From Acidobacteria bacterium 13_1_20CM_3_53_8 (GTDB lineage Bacteria; Acidobacteriota; Blastocatellia; Pyrinomonadales; Pyrinomonadaceae): 64,000 nt of DNA. Position 1 is the first letter of the stretch. Each line of letters begins with the position of its first letter. The position numbers and the translations under genes are program-made. Positions 18,212 through 25,571 of the stretch are shown here, piece by piece. The stretch covers positions 20,737 to 84,736 of the forward strand of contig MNJR01000101.1 in the NCBI GenBank assembly GCA_001920415.1, read 5' to 3'. The notes under the pieces are model-generated. The model saw nothing but the letters and a program-made list of their open reading frames with translations. It searched no databases and was not told the DNA's origin.

Positions 18212-18928
18212 TCAGCGCGCATAAATATTGATGTCTTCTAAGATTACATTGCGGTCTAGCGAGAGCGCATACATAAGCGTGCGCGCCATGTTCTGAACAT
18301 GAATGAAGCCGGGGCGCGGTTCTTCATCTGGCCCAACGCGCTCCACATCAACTAATCCTGGACAAAAATTGAAGACGCGAACGTTCGCTCCGACTTTTCT
18401 AACATGGTCGCGCAAGGATTCTGCGAAACCCAGCAGACCGAATTTAGAAGCGCAGTATGAAGGCACGTCGGCATAGCCGTGCTTGCCAGCCTGCGATGAA
18501 ACATTCACAACGTCGCCGAAATCCTGCGCGACCATACCTTGCACAAGCCTGCGCACAAGCCACATCACGCCGCGCAAATTCGTATCAAAAACCTTATCCC
18601 AGCCCTCGTCCGTGATTTCGGTCACGGTCTCAGGCACGGCCAGCCCAGAGTTATTAATGAGTATGTCAACCGCGCCCCATCTCTCATTGATGTGCATCAC
18701 AAGATTTTCCGTCAGCGCGCGGTCTCGTATGTCGAAGGCATACGGGAAAACTCGCTCGGCGCTAAGGCGCGAGTTGATTTCGTCTGCGGCGCGGTTGAGC
18801 ACGTCGTCGCGCCGCGAGGCTATACAGACGCGCGCGCCAGCAGAGGCCAACGCTTCCGTGAAAGCGCGGCCAATTCCTGTCGCGCCGCCTGTGACGAGCG
18901 CGACCTGTTCCGCTATAGGTTTAGTCAT
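18212..18928 (-). CDS. Short-chain dehydrogenase/reductase
   Basis: This 238-residue cytoplasmic oxidoreductase has the classical SDR fold. The nucleotide-binding motif is TGGATGIGRAF near residue 13, NNSGLA marks the adenine-ring pocket, and the catalytic tyrosine and lysine are in YCASKFG with an upstream serine in NVSSQAG. Its substrate cannot be told from the sequence. The preferred ATG is 18928, three codons inside the longest reading, since AGGATGG lies just upstream of it. The gene is 21 bases after the GH13 gene on the same strand, so it is probably co-transcribed with the alpha-glucan genes and could act on a sugar or sugar derivative, but this is inference. Confidence 0.88.
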   Translation of the reverse strand: MTKPIAEQVALVTGGATGIGRAFTEALASAGARVCIASRRDDVLNRAADEINSRLSAERVFPYAFDIRDRALTENLVMHINERWGAVDILINNSGLAVPETVTEITDEGWDKVFDTNLRGVMWLVRRLVQGMVAQDFGDVVNVSSQAGKHGYADVPSYCASKFGLLGFAESLRDHVRKVGANVRVFNFCPGLVDVERVGPDEEPRPGFIHVQNMARTLMYALSLDRNVILEDINIYAR

Positions 18929-18949
18929 AAAAACCATCCTATTTTCTTT

Positions 18950-20851
18950 TCAGCGAACCGAGAAGATGCTGGCCGAGCGCCCCCGTATCTCGACTTTAAT
19001 CCTGCCGCCTGTTACGCGAACATCTCGCGCCGTGTTAAGACGATCAATCAGCAACGTGCCTTCAACGAATCTTTGAGCGGGCACTTCAAATTCAACAGTC
19101 GCAGGCTTACGATCATTATTGAAGACAACTATCACAGCGGCTCCGCCAGAGCTTCGCATAAAGGCGTACTGCTTCTCTTCGACCAGAAGATTCGTGAGCG
19201 CGCCGCGTCTGAGCGGCTCAAGCTCTGCGCGAAGACGCGCAAGGTTGCGCAGGTTCTCGAACACAGATTGCTCGTCCGCGTTTCGTCCCGCGCGTGTGAA
19301 TGCGTCGCGCGAATCGTTCAGGAAACCGCCCGGAAAGTCGCGCCGATTGTCTGGGTCGTCCGCGCCCGTCATTCCAATCTCATCGCCGTAGTAAAGCTGC
19401 GGAATGCCGCGCGTCGTGAGCAGAAACGTGTGAGCCAGTTTTAGTCCCGTATAGGTTGCGCCCGGCTCAGACATGAAGCGCTTCATGTCGTGATTGCCGA
19501 TGAAGGTGACTAGCACGCTTGGATCAACGTACCAATCGTCATGAGCCAGCATGCGCGCGACCTCGCGTATCTCTTTCACTTCAGCAAAGGCGCGCCGGGC
19601 GGGATAAAGCAGAGGGAAATCAAAGAGCGTGTCAATGCCCGAATCAACTCCGTCGTAACGCGCTTTGCCTTTCTGAAAAAACGATACGAGCGCAGGGTCG
19701 CCGTCATACATCTCGCCTACAACGTTTATGTTCGGATACTCGCCTCTTATCGCAGCAGACCAATCACGCCAGAAACTTCTGGGGACATAAGGCAAGGTGT
19801 CTTCGCGTATGCCGTCAATGCCTGTCATGCCAATCCACCAGAGCGTGTTCTGAATCTCGTAGCGCGCAGTTTCCGTGTCGTTCTGATTAAGATCGGGAAG
19901 GATGTCTATGAACCAACCTTCAAGCGTGCCGCGTTGCTCTTGATATGCGGCGTGCGAATCCATCATCGTCCACGGTTGAAAAGGATTCGCGCTGTGGCTT
20001 GCCGCTGTGCCGTTGTACCAAGTAGGCGTAGGCTCGTCTTCTGCCCAGGTGTGATAAGGCCCTGTGTGATTCATCACGCTATCCTGAATCACCTTTATTC
20101 CTAAACGATGCGCTCGCTCGACCAACTCTCTAAGCTTCATCATAGTGCCGAAGTGCTCTTCTACTCCGTAGAAATCAACTGCGCCGTAGCCGTGATAGTC
20201 CGTGATTGGCACGCCTTCAGGCATCTCTCTTTCGTTCAAGTGATTCACGTTGTCGTACCAAGGGGTGAGCCAGATTGCCGTCACTCCAAGGTCGCGCAGG
20301 TAAGGAAGATGATTGATGACGCCCTGAAAATCTCCGCCGTGATAATACTTAGGCTTCGCGCGGTCGAAGAGTCCGCGCGACACTACAGGGTTATTGTTCG
20401 ACGGGTCGCCGTCGCTGAAGCGGTCTGTCATTATCAGGTAGAGCACGTCGTCGGGCGTAAATCCCTGAAATCTTCCCGTGCGCGCAAGCGGCTCGCTGAT
20501 TTCAAACGGCGCTTCAACCGAACCATTACCTGTTTTGATTCTCAAAGAGCGGCGGCCAGGTCTTGCGTGCTCGTCAATCGTCACGTCAACGAAAAGATAC
20601 GTCCCCGCGTCATTCACCTTTACATTGCCAGCCTTAATTCCTGAGCCGACCGTTTCAACGCTCGCGCCTGAAAAATTCTTTCCGCGAATCATCACGCGCA
20701 CAGGGTTGATTGAATGGCCTGCCCACCAGTTTGGCGGTTCTATTTTAAGAACCTGCGGCGCGGATTGGGCAGCGCAGACAAAGGAACAGGCGGATAGCAG
20801 GACGATGAAGAAGATGCTATGAGCAATGAAGTTCAGAAATTTTCTTTTCAT
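18950..20851 (-). CDS. GH13 neopullulanase/cyclomaltodextrinase-like enzyme, paralogue A
   Basis: This 633-residue exported enzyme has a signal peptide ending near CAAQS and an N-terminal immunoglobulin-like domain (KIEPPNWWAGHSINPVRVMIRG), as in cyclomaltodextrinases and SusA-type neopullulanases. The barrel follows, with YLIMTDRFSDGDP and the catalytic regions IQDSVMNH, GIREDT (nucleophile D351), VVGEMYD (E380) and FIGNHD (D455). A C-terminal beta domain ends the protein. It should cut maltodextrins or cyclodextrins in the periplasm. ATG 20851 is preferred (AGAG upstream, MKRK signal start); ATG 20869 would add six residues. The gene at 23036-24946 has the same layout and many identical blocks, so the two are duplicates flanking malQ. 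Confidence 0.92.
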   Translation of the reverse strand: MKRKFLNFIAHSIFFIVLLSACSFVCAAQSAPQVLKIEPPNWWAGHSINPVRVMIRGKNFSGASVETVGSGIKAGNVKVNDAGTYLFVDVTIDEHARPGRRSLRIKTGNGSVEAPFEISEPLARTGRFQGFTPDDVLYLIMTDRFSDGDPSNNNPVVSRGLFDRAKPKYYHGGDFQGVINHLPYLRDLGVTAIWLTPWYDNVNHLNEREMPEGVPITDYHGYGAVDFYGVEEHFGTMMKLRELVERAHRLGIKVIQDSVMNHTGPYHTWAEDEPTPTWYNGTAASHSANPFQPWTMMDSHAAYQEQRGTLEGWFIDILPDLNQNDTETARYEIQNTLWWIGMTGIDGIREDTLPYVPRSFWRDWSAAIRGEYPNINVVGEMYDGDPALVSFFQKGKARYDGVDSGIDTLFDFPLLYPARRAFAEVKEIREVARMLAHDDWYVDPSVLVTFIGNHDMKRFMSEPGATYTGLKLAHTFLLTTRGIPQLYYGDEIGMTGADDPDNRRDFPGGFLNDSRDAFTRAGRNADEQSVFENLRNLARLRAELEPLRRGALTNLLVEEKQYAFMRSSGGAAVIVVFNNDRKPATVEFEVPAQRFVEGTLLIDRLNTARDVRVTGGRIKVEIRGRSASIFSVR

Positions 20852-20953
20852 GAGTTCTCTGATTCTCATCTGATTATCTTTGAAAGAGATGAACTGTGGA
20901 GTTCCGTCATTTACGCATCTTAAGCGATAGAAGAGTTCTCAGCCATCGAAGAC

Positions 20954-21133
20954 GGCGGCAGCATAAAGCCCGGTGCGTAAGCGCCGGGTTAAAGTTAGAA
21001 AATTCAAGCAAGCTATCGAAGACGAGCGACAGCCCTTTGATTATTATGGGCTGTCACCCGCTCTCGCGGGCTTCGGTAATCTTAACTACTATGCTAACCC
21101 GGCGCTCGCCGCACCGGGCTTTATGCTGCCGCC
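20954..21133. repeat. Palindromic intergenic element of the 'reserved GC hairpin' type
   Basis: The left arm 20954-20990 (GGCGGCAGCATAAAGCCCGG onward) is complementary to 21095-21133, with a second inner hairpin CAGCCC/GGGCTG near 21030-21057. It resembles the 200-bp palindromes at 16325 and 37147 in organisation but has a different sequence. It occupies most of the 309-bp gap between malQ and the GH13 gene. Confidence 0.75.
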
Positions 21134-21178
21134 CACTCACGTGGGCTGAAATTCAACGCGCGCTTTAGGTGAATCATT

Positions 21179-22723
21179 CTACTTACTCGCCGTCTCCGCC
21201 ATGCGACCGTAAACTTCGGTCAACTCTCTTAATCTCTTCCCCAATTCTTCTGTTAGAGCATCCGGCCTGTAACGCCAAGCCCAGTTGCCGGAAGTGGAAT
21301 TGGGAAGATTCATGCGTGCCTCTGTTCCCAACCCAAGAATGTCTTGCAGAGGAATGATAGCGGTGTTTGCTACGGACGCGAGCAGCGCGCGAATAAAATC
21401 CCGGTGAATCTCTCTGCCGTCAGAATTGAGATAATTCAGGCAGTATGAGCGCTCGCGCTCTATCTGCTCGGCGTCGCGCGTAGAACCCGCTCCCGCCTGA
21501 CTGTTGAACCAGCCAACGGTTGTATCGTTGTCGTGAGTGCCTGTGTATGCGACAGAGTTTTGGACGTAGTTGTGCGGAAGGTCTTTGTTCTTCGGGTCGC
21601 TGCTGAAACCGAATTGAAGTATGCGCATGCCCGGAAAACCGAACTCATCTCTGAGCGCTACAACGTCCGGCGTTATCACGCCCAAATCTTCCGCCATGAT
21701 TGGCAATTCACCGAGCGCATTCTTTATCGCATGAAAAAGTTCGCGCCCAGGAACGTTCACCCAACGCCCGCGCTCTGCGGTTTTGTCGCCGCCGGGAATC
21801 TCCCAGCAGGCAGCGAAACCCCTAAAATGGTCTATGCGAAGAATGTCAACTATCTGTAGCGTGGCCTTGACGCGCTTTATCCACCAACTGAATCCGTCTG
21901 CGAGCATTCTCTCCCAGTTGTAAATAGGATTGCCCCACATCTGCCCGGTCTTGCTGAAGTAATCGGGCGGGACTCCCGCGACGACTATCGGTTTTTCATT
22001 TTCATCGAGCTTGAATTGTTCGGGCTGAGTCCAAACGTCTGCGGAATCCTGTGCGACGAAGATGGGAATGTCGCCCACCAGCTTTATCCCCATCATGTGA
22101 CAGTAGGAGCGAAGCCGCGCCCATTGCTTGAAGAAGAGATATTGATAAAATTTTTGAGCTTCTACCTCGCCGCGCAACTGCTCGCGTTTTTGGGCCAGCG
22201 CCTGCTGCTCGCGTCTTACAAGTTCAGGCTCCCACTCGTTCCAGGCTCTCTCTTCATGCGCCGTCTTCAACGCGCGAAAGAGCGCGTAATCATCCAGCCA
22301 CCAGGCCATGTGATTTGCGAAAGCTTGAAATTCTTGGCGAAGCGTCGTGCCTGAATTTTCCCTGCTAAATCTATCGAAAGCTTTTTTGAGAAGCGGCTGC
22401 TTGAACTCTATAACTTTTTGATACTCGACCTTCTCTTGGGAAAACTCCGGCACGGCGCCTATTTCTTCTTGATGGAGTAAGCCCTCTTCGACAAGGCGCT
22501 CAGGCGCGATGAGCATTGTGTTTCCGGCGAAGGCGGAATACGAAGCGTAGGGAGAATCGCCGTAGCCTGTTGGCCCAAGCGGGAGCGTTTGCCATATGGT
22601 CTGACCGCTTCGCTCAAGAAAGTCTGCGAAGCGGAAGGCTTCATCGCCCAGATCGCCTATTCCGAACTGGGACGGCAACGATGTAGGATGCAGCAAGATG
22701 CCGCTCGCTCTGGGGAAGCTCAC
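21179..22723 (-). CDS. malQ: 4-alpha-glucanotransferase
   Basis: This is a 514-residue cytoplasmic GH77 enzyme (amylomaltase) that transfers glucan segments between maltooligosaccharides and releases glucose. It opens with FPRASGILLHPTSLPSQFGIGDLG, the usual start of MalQ. Catalytic positions are visible in ILRIDHFRGF (nucleophile D), MAEDLGVITPDV (E) and YTGTHDNDTT (D). I set the start at GTG 22723, which follows AAGGAGG. The longer frame from 22918 adds 65 residues with no family match and reaches the flanking repeat. It lies between two periplasmic GH13 paralogues on the same strand, giving a complete path from external maltodextrin to glucose when combined with the transporter. Confidence 0.93.
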   Translation of the reverse strand: MSFPRASGILLHPTSLPSQFGIGDLGDEAFRFADFLERSGQTIWQTLPLGPTGYGDSPYASYSAFAGNTMLIAPERLVEEGLLHQEEIGAVPEFSQEKVEYQKVIEFKQPLLKKAFDRFSRENSGTTLRQEFQAFANHMAWWLDDYALFRALKTAHEERAWNEWEPELVRREQQALAQKREQLRGEVEAQKFYQYLFFKQWARLRSYCHMMGIKLVGDIPIFVAQDSADVWTQPEQFKLDENEKPIVVAGVPPDYFSKTGQMWGNPIYNWERMLADGFSWWIKRVKATLQIVDILRIDHFRGFAACWEIPGGDKTAERGRWVNVPGRELFHAIKNALGELPIMAEDLGVITPDVVALRDEFGFPGMRILQFGFSSDPKNKDLPHNYVQNSVAYTGTHDNDTTVGWFNSQAGAGSTRDAEQIERERSYCLNYLNSDGREIHRDFIRALLASVANTAIIPLQDILGLGTEARMNLPNSTSGNWAWRYRPDALTEELGKRLRELTEVYGRMAETASK

Positions 22724-22896
22724 ACGCCCTCCTTGACCGTAGAAAGGCTGCGGCGCTCGCAGCCAATTACAGATGGAGCGAATATGAAAACCAACTGGAC
22801 GCTTTTCATATTCACGCGCGCGCCGCTTGCTCAAAATTAGATAATGCTGGTTCTTGCTTTCCTTACAGTATAACCCGACTGCCGCGATTTTGCTTC

Positions 22897-23032
22897 TAGG
22901 AGTTGCGCAGTTGAACAAGCATGTCAGTACCGCCTGCGGTAGCGGGCGGGTGTGGCTGCGACTAACGACCCGCCCGCTACCGCAGGCGGTACTGACTTTT
23001 GCTGCACTTTCCTATCAACTGCGTAACTCCTA
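22897..23032. mobile_element. 136-bp MITE-like element, copy 1 (non-coding)
   Basis: It is bounded by 18-bp terminal inverted repeats (TAGGAGTTGCGCAGTTGA and its near-perfect complement). Inside lies an inverted pair of 29-base REP-like units (from 22923, and ending 22996). The directly repeated pentamer GCTTC at 22892-22896 and 23033-23037 is a target-site duplication. The second pentamer overlaps the stop codon of the GH13 gene (23036). Length is exactly the same as copy 2 at 35515-35650, which lies in the opposite orientation. Confidence 0.92.
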
Positions 23033-23035
23033 GCT

Positions 23036-24946
23036 TCATCTTTGAATCTTAAAAGCCGAGGCAGATTGAGCTGCGAGGTCGAATCGAATCTCTTGATTCA
23101 CAACAGCCGCAGAGCTTCCCCGTGTGATAAGCGGAATAATGCGCTCGCCATTCGTTAGATTGAGCCGCAAGATTGGAATCTTTATCTGCTTTGGATTCGT
23201 CGCGCGGTTGATGGCGATGATGATTGTCTCTCGCGCATCGCGCCGCGCGTAAACATAGGAGTCATCATCAAACTCAAGGTCAATCAAACTTCCGCGTCGA
23301 ATCGCCACATGCTCGCGGCGCAAGCGAATCCACTCGTGCGTCCAATCGTACATCTGACTTTCTGGCCGTGTGCGACCCGAAGCAAGAAATGCGTTGCGCG
23401 CATCATTGGGGAAGCCGCCGGGAAAATCCTGCCGGTTATCTGGATCGTCCGCGCCCTGCATGGCTATCTCGTCGCCGTAGTAAAGCTGCGGCGTGCCACG
23501 CACCGTCAGAGTAAAAGCCAGGTGAAGCCGCGCGCCCTCGAATGTTCCGCCTTCCAGCGAAATGAAGCGACGAAAATCGTGATTGCCTACGAGCGTGGTC
23601 AGTCTGGTCGCATCTGTATAGAGCGCGTCGTATTTCAACTCGTCGCGCAGCGCCTTCATGGGCTTCTTGTTCGTGAAAACATCTTCCGAGACGTGCCAGA
23701 GCGGAAAGTCGAAATCCGAATCAAGCTCAGTGTCAATGCCGTCCCAACCTTTTCGTCCGCCCATGAAGAAGGCAACATGCGCAGCTTCGGGGTCGTTAAC
23801 TTCTCCAACCATCCACATACGCGAATACTGTTTGTGCAGCGCGTGATTCAAATCGCGTATGAAGAAGCGCGGCATGTACTGGATTGTGTCCTGGCGTATC
23901 CCGTCTATCCCGGTCACGCCAACCCACCACAGCGCGTTCTGAATTTCGTAGCGAGCAACTTCCCGTTCTTCCTGATTCATGTCTGGCATCTCGTCCGCGA
24001 ACCAACCGTCAAGAGTCGGGCGGCGGTCAACTTCAGCAGCATGAGGCGAGAGCAGAAAGTCTCCGCGAAAAGGATTTTGAATGTGACGCCCGCGCGTGCC
24101 GTGAAACCAGTCCGGCAGAGGCGGATCATTAAGCCAGGGGTGATGGCTGCCCACGTGATTCGCAACCTGATCCTGAATCACTTTTAAACCCAACTCATGC
24201 GCGCGACCGACAAGCTCGCGCACAGTTTCCAGAGTGCCGAAGTGGTCTTCGACTCCGTAGTAATCTATCGCGCCGTAGCCATGATAAAAAGTGTTCGGAC
24301 ACCACGGATGGTCGCAAGTGTGCACGCCGTTCCAGTTGTCGTACCAAGGGGTGAGCCAGATTGCCGTCACTCCCAAATCTCTCAAGTACGCCAGGTGATT
24401 GATGACACCGCGAATGTCGCCGCCGTGATAGGCGCGCGCATTTCTTCTGTCGTTAGCTTCGCGCGGAGAATCAGCCGGAGCATCGTTCGACGTGTCGCCG
24501 TTGCTGAAACGGTCTGGCATTATCAAGTAGATGATGTCGTCCGTCGTGATGCCTTGAAAATTTGTTGAAGTGTCGAGCGTAGGATTTATCTTGAACGGAA
24601 TTGTCGTGCGCCCCGAAGGAGTGATAACGAGTAGCGGGTAGACGCCGGGTTTCGCAACGGGGCTGATTCGTACGCTGACGAAGAGATACGTGCCCGCGCC
24701 GTTCACCCTGACTTCGCTTGCTTGAGTTTCGCGCTTTATGGAAGTGACGCGAGCGCCGCGAAGATTCGTGCCGCGAATAAGAAGACGAACCGGATTAATA
24801 GTGTGCGCAGCCCACCACGACGGCGGCTCGACTTTCGTTACCGCCGGTGCTTGCGCTCTGACATTGACACACGTCACTACGCAGACCAGCAGGCACATCA
24901 ATGCCCCAATCGTTTTCCAGACGATCTTTGATAGATAGACTTTCAC
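23036..24946 (-). CDS. GH13 neopullulanase/cyclomaltodextrinase-like enzyme, paralogue B
   Basis: This 636-residue exported enzyme is built like paralogue A: signal peptide, N-terminal immunoglobulin-like domain (KVEPPSWWAAHTINPVRLLIRG), GH13 barrel, C-terminal beta domain. Catalytic regions are IQDQVANH, GIRQDT (nucleophile D353), MVGEVND (E382) and LVGNHD (D457). A CDHPWCP segment in the barrel is absent from paralogue A and could form a disulfide. The start is uncertain: GTG 24946 gives a normal lysine-led signal, TTG 24955 adds three residues, and neither has a strong ribosome site. The stop codon coincides with the target duplication of the MITE, so insertion occurred exactly at the gene end. 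Confidence 0.9.
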   Translation of the reverse strand: MKVYLSKIVWKTIGALMCLLVCVVTCVNVRAQAPAVTKVEPPSWWAAHTINPVRLLIRGTNLRGARVTSIKRETQASEVRVNGAGTYLFVSVRISPVAKPGVYPLLVITPSGRTTIPFKINPTLDTSTNFQGITTDDIIYLIMPDRFSNGDTSNDAPADSPREANDRRNARAYHGGDIRGVINHLAYLRDLGVTAIWLTPWYDNWNGVHTCDHPWCPNTFYHGYGAIDYYGVEDHFGTLETVRELVGRAHELGLKVIQDQVANHVGSHHPWLNDPPLPDWFHGTRGRHIQNPFRGDFLLSPHAAEVDRRPTLDGWFADEMPDMNQEEREVARYEIQNALWWVGVTGIDGIRQDTIQYMPRFFIRDLNHALHKQYSRMWMVGEVNDPEAAHVAFFMGGRKGWDGIDTELDSDFDFPLWHVSEDVFTNKKPMKALRDELKYDALYTDATRLTTLVGNHDFRRFISLEGGTFEGARLHLAFTLTVRGTPQLYYGDEIAMQGADDPDNRQDFPGGFPNDARNAFLASGRTRPESQMYDWTHEWIRLRREHVAIRRGSLIDLEFDDDSYVYARRDARETIIIAINRATNPKQIKIPILRLNLTNGERIIPLITRGSSAAVVNQEIRFDLAAQSASAFKIQR

Positions 24947-24960
24947 GCTCGGCAAAAAAA

Positions 24961-25068
24961 GCAGAGGTTAGAGGTTGGAGGTTTGAAAAGATTTCAAATC
25001 TCAAATTTGAGATTTCAAATTCAATTAACGGGCAGCGAACACTGACCTCTAGCCTCTAACCTCTGCTT
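24961..25068. repeat. Double heptamer inverted-repeat element (AGAGGTT and ATTTCAA words)
   Basis: The outer arms are AGAGGTT-type words (24961-24984) and complementary ACCTCTA words (25044-25066). An inner array uses ATTTCAA words (24990-25025). It lies between the cytochrome stop and the upstream region of the GH13 gene. Confidence 0.8.
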
Positions 25069-25070
25069 TC

Positions 25071-25436
25071 TCATCTTCTGAACCGTCGAACGTAGGCGAC
25101 CAATGCTGCGATCTCGCTCCGGCTCAATTTTCTCTTGAACGATGGCATACCGCCTTTGCCGTTAGAGACGATTGCAATTAGTTGCCTGTTGCTTCTGCCA
25201 TGCTCCTGCCACCAGCGCGGGTCTGTGAAATCGGGCGAGCCGTAGACGTGCCCCAAAGGCGTATCGCCCTGACCATCTGCGCCGTGACACCGCGCGCAGT
25301 TTTGAACGAAAAGCTCTGCCGCATTCACCTTGCGCGGCGGAGGAGTCTTACTTGCTCCTGCGTTTGCGCCAAAAAGATAAGTGCCGAAAAGAACGAGTGC
25401 CGCCGCCAGCACGGCCAACTTCAAAAACCTTCCCAT
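25071..25436 (-). CDS. Small monohaem cytochrome c, exported
   Basis: This 121-residue protein has an N-terminal hydrophobic export or anchor segment (FLKLAVLAAALVLFGTYLFGA) and one haem-binding CARCH motif near residue 49. A methionine ligand is likely in GGMPSF, and the protein ends in the usual helix (IAALVAYVRRF). It is a class I cytochrome c of the c6/CccA type and should carry electrons in the periplasm. ATG 25436 is chosen; an in-frame TTG at 25448 is 4 bases after GGAG and is a real alternative. The multihaem cytochrome gene upstream on the same strand, 120 bases away, is a likely operon partner. Confidence 0.85.
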   Translation of the reverse strand: MGRFLKLAVLAAALVLFGTYLFGANAGASKTPPPRKVNAAELFVQNCARCHGADGQGDTPLGHVYGSPDFTDPRWWQEHGRSNRQLIAIVSNGKGGMPSFKRKLSRSEIAALVAYVRRFRR

Positions 25437-25462
25437 TTCTCGAATCAACGCTCCATCATTTC

Positions 25463-25571
25463 GATTTTGGATTTTAGATTTTGGATTAAAGAATTAGCGA
25501 GCGGATTGAATTTGATTGGCAACCTGCCTCTTCAATCTGCTTTTCAATCCAAAATCCAAAATCTAAAATCC
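25463..25571. repeat. Heptamer inverted-repeat element (GATTTTG/GATTTTA words)
   Basis: The left arm 25463-25486 (GATTTTGGATTTTAGATTTT) is complementary to 25545-25570 (ATCCAAAATCTAAAATC type). The element ends at the base before the stop codon of the multihaem gene (25572). Confidence 0.88.

Noticed and set aside
18539-19444. Plus-strand open frame of 301 codons over the SDR and GH13 genes
   Set aside because: Antisense to two genes with complete catalytic motifs; its product is arginine-rich and matches no family.
22724-22918. Long N-terminal extension of malQ
   Set aside because: The 65 extra residues match nothing in MalQ and approach the MITE; a GTG preceded by AAGGAGG lies at the usual start of the family.
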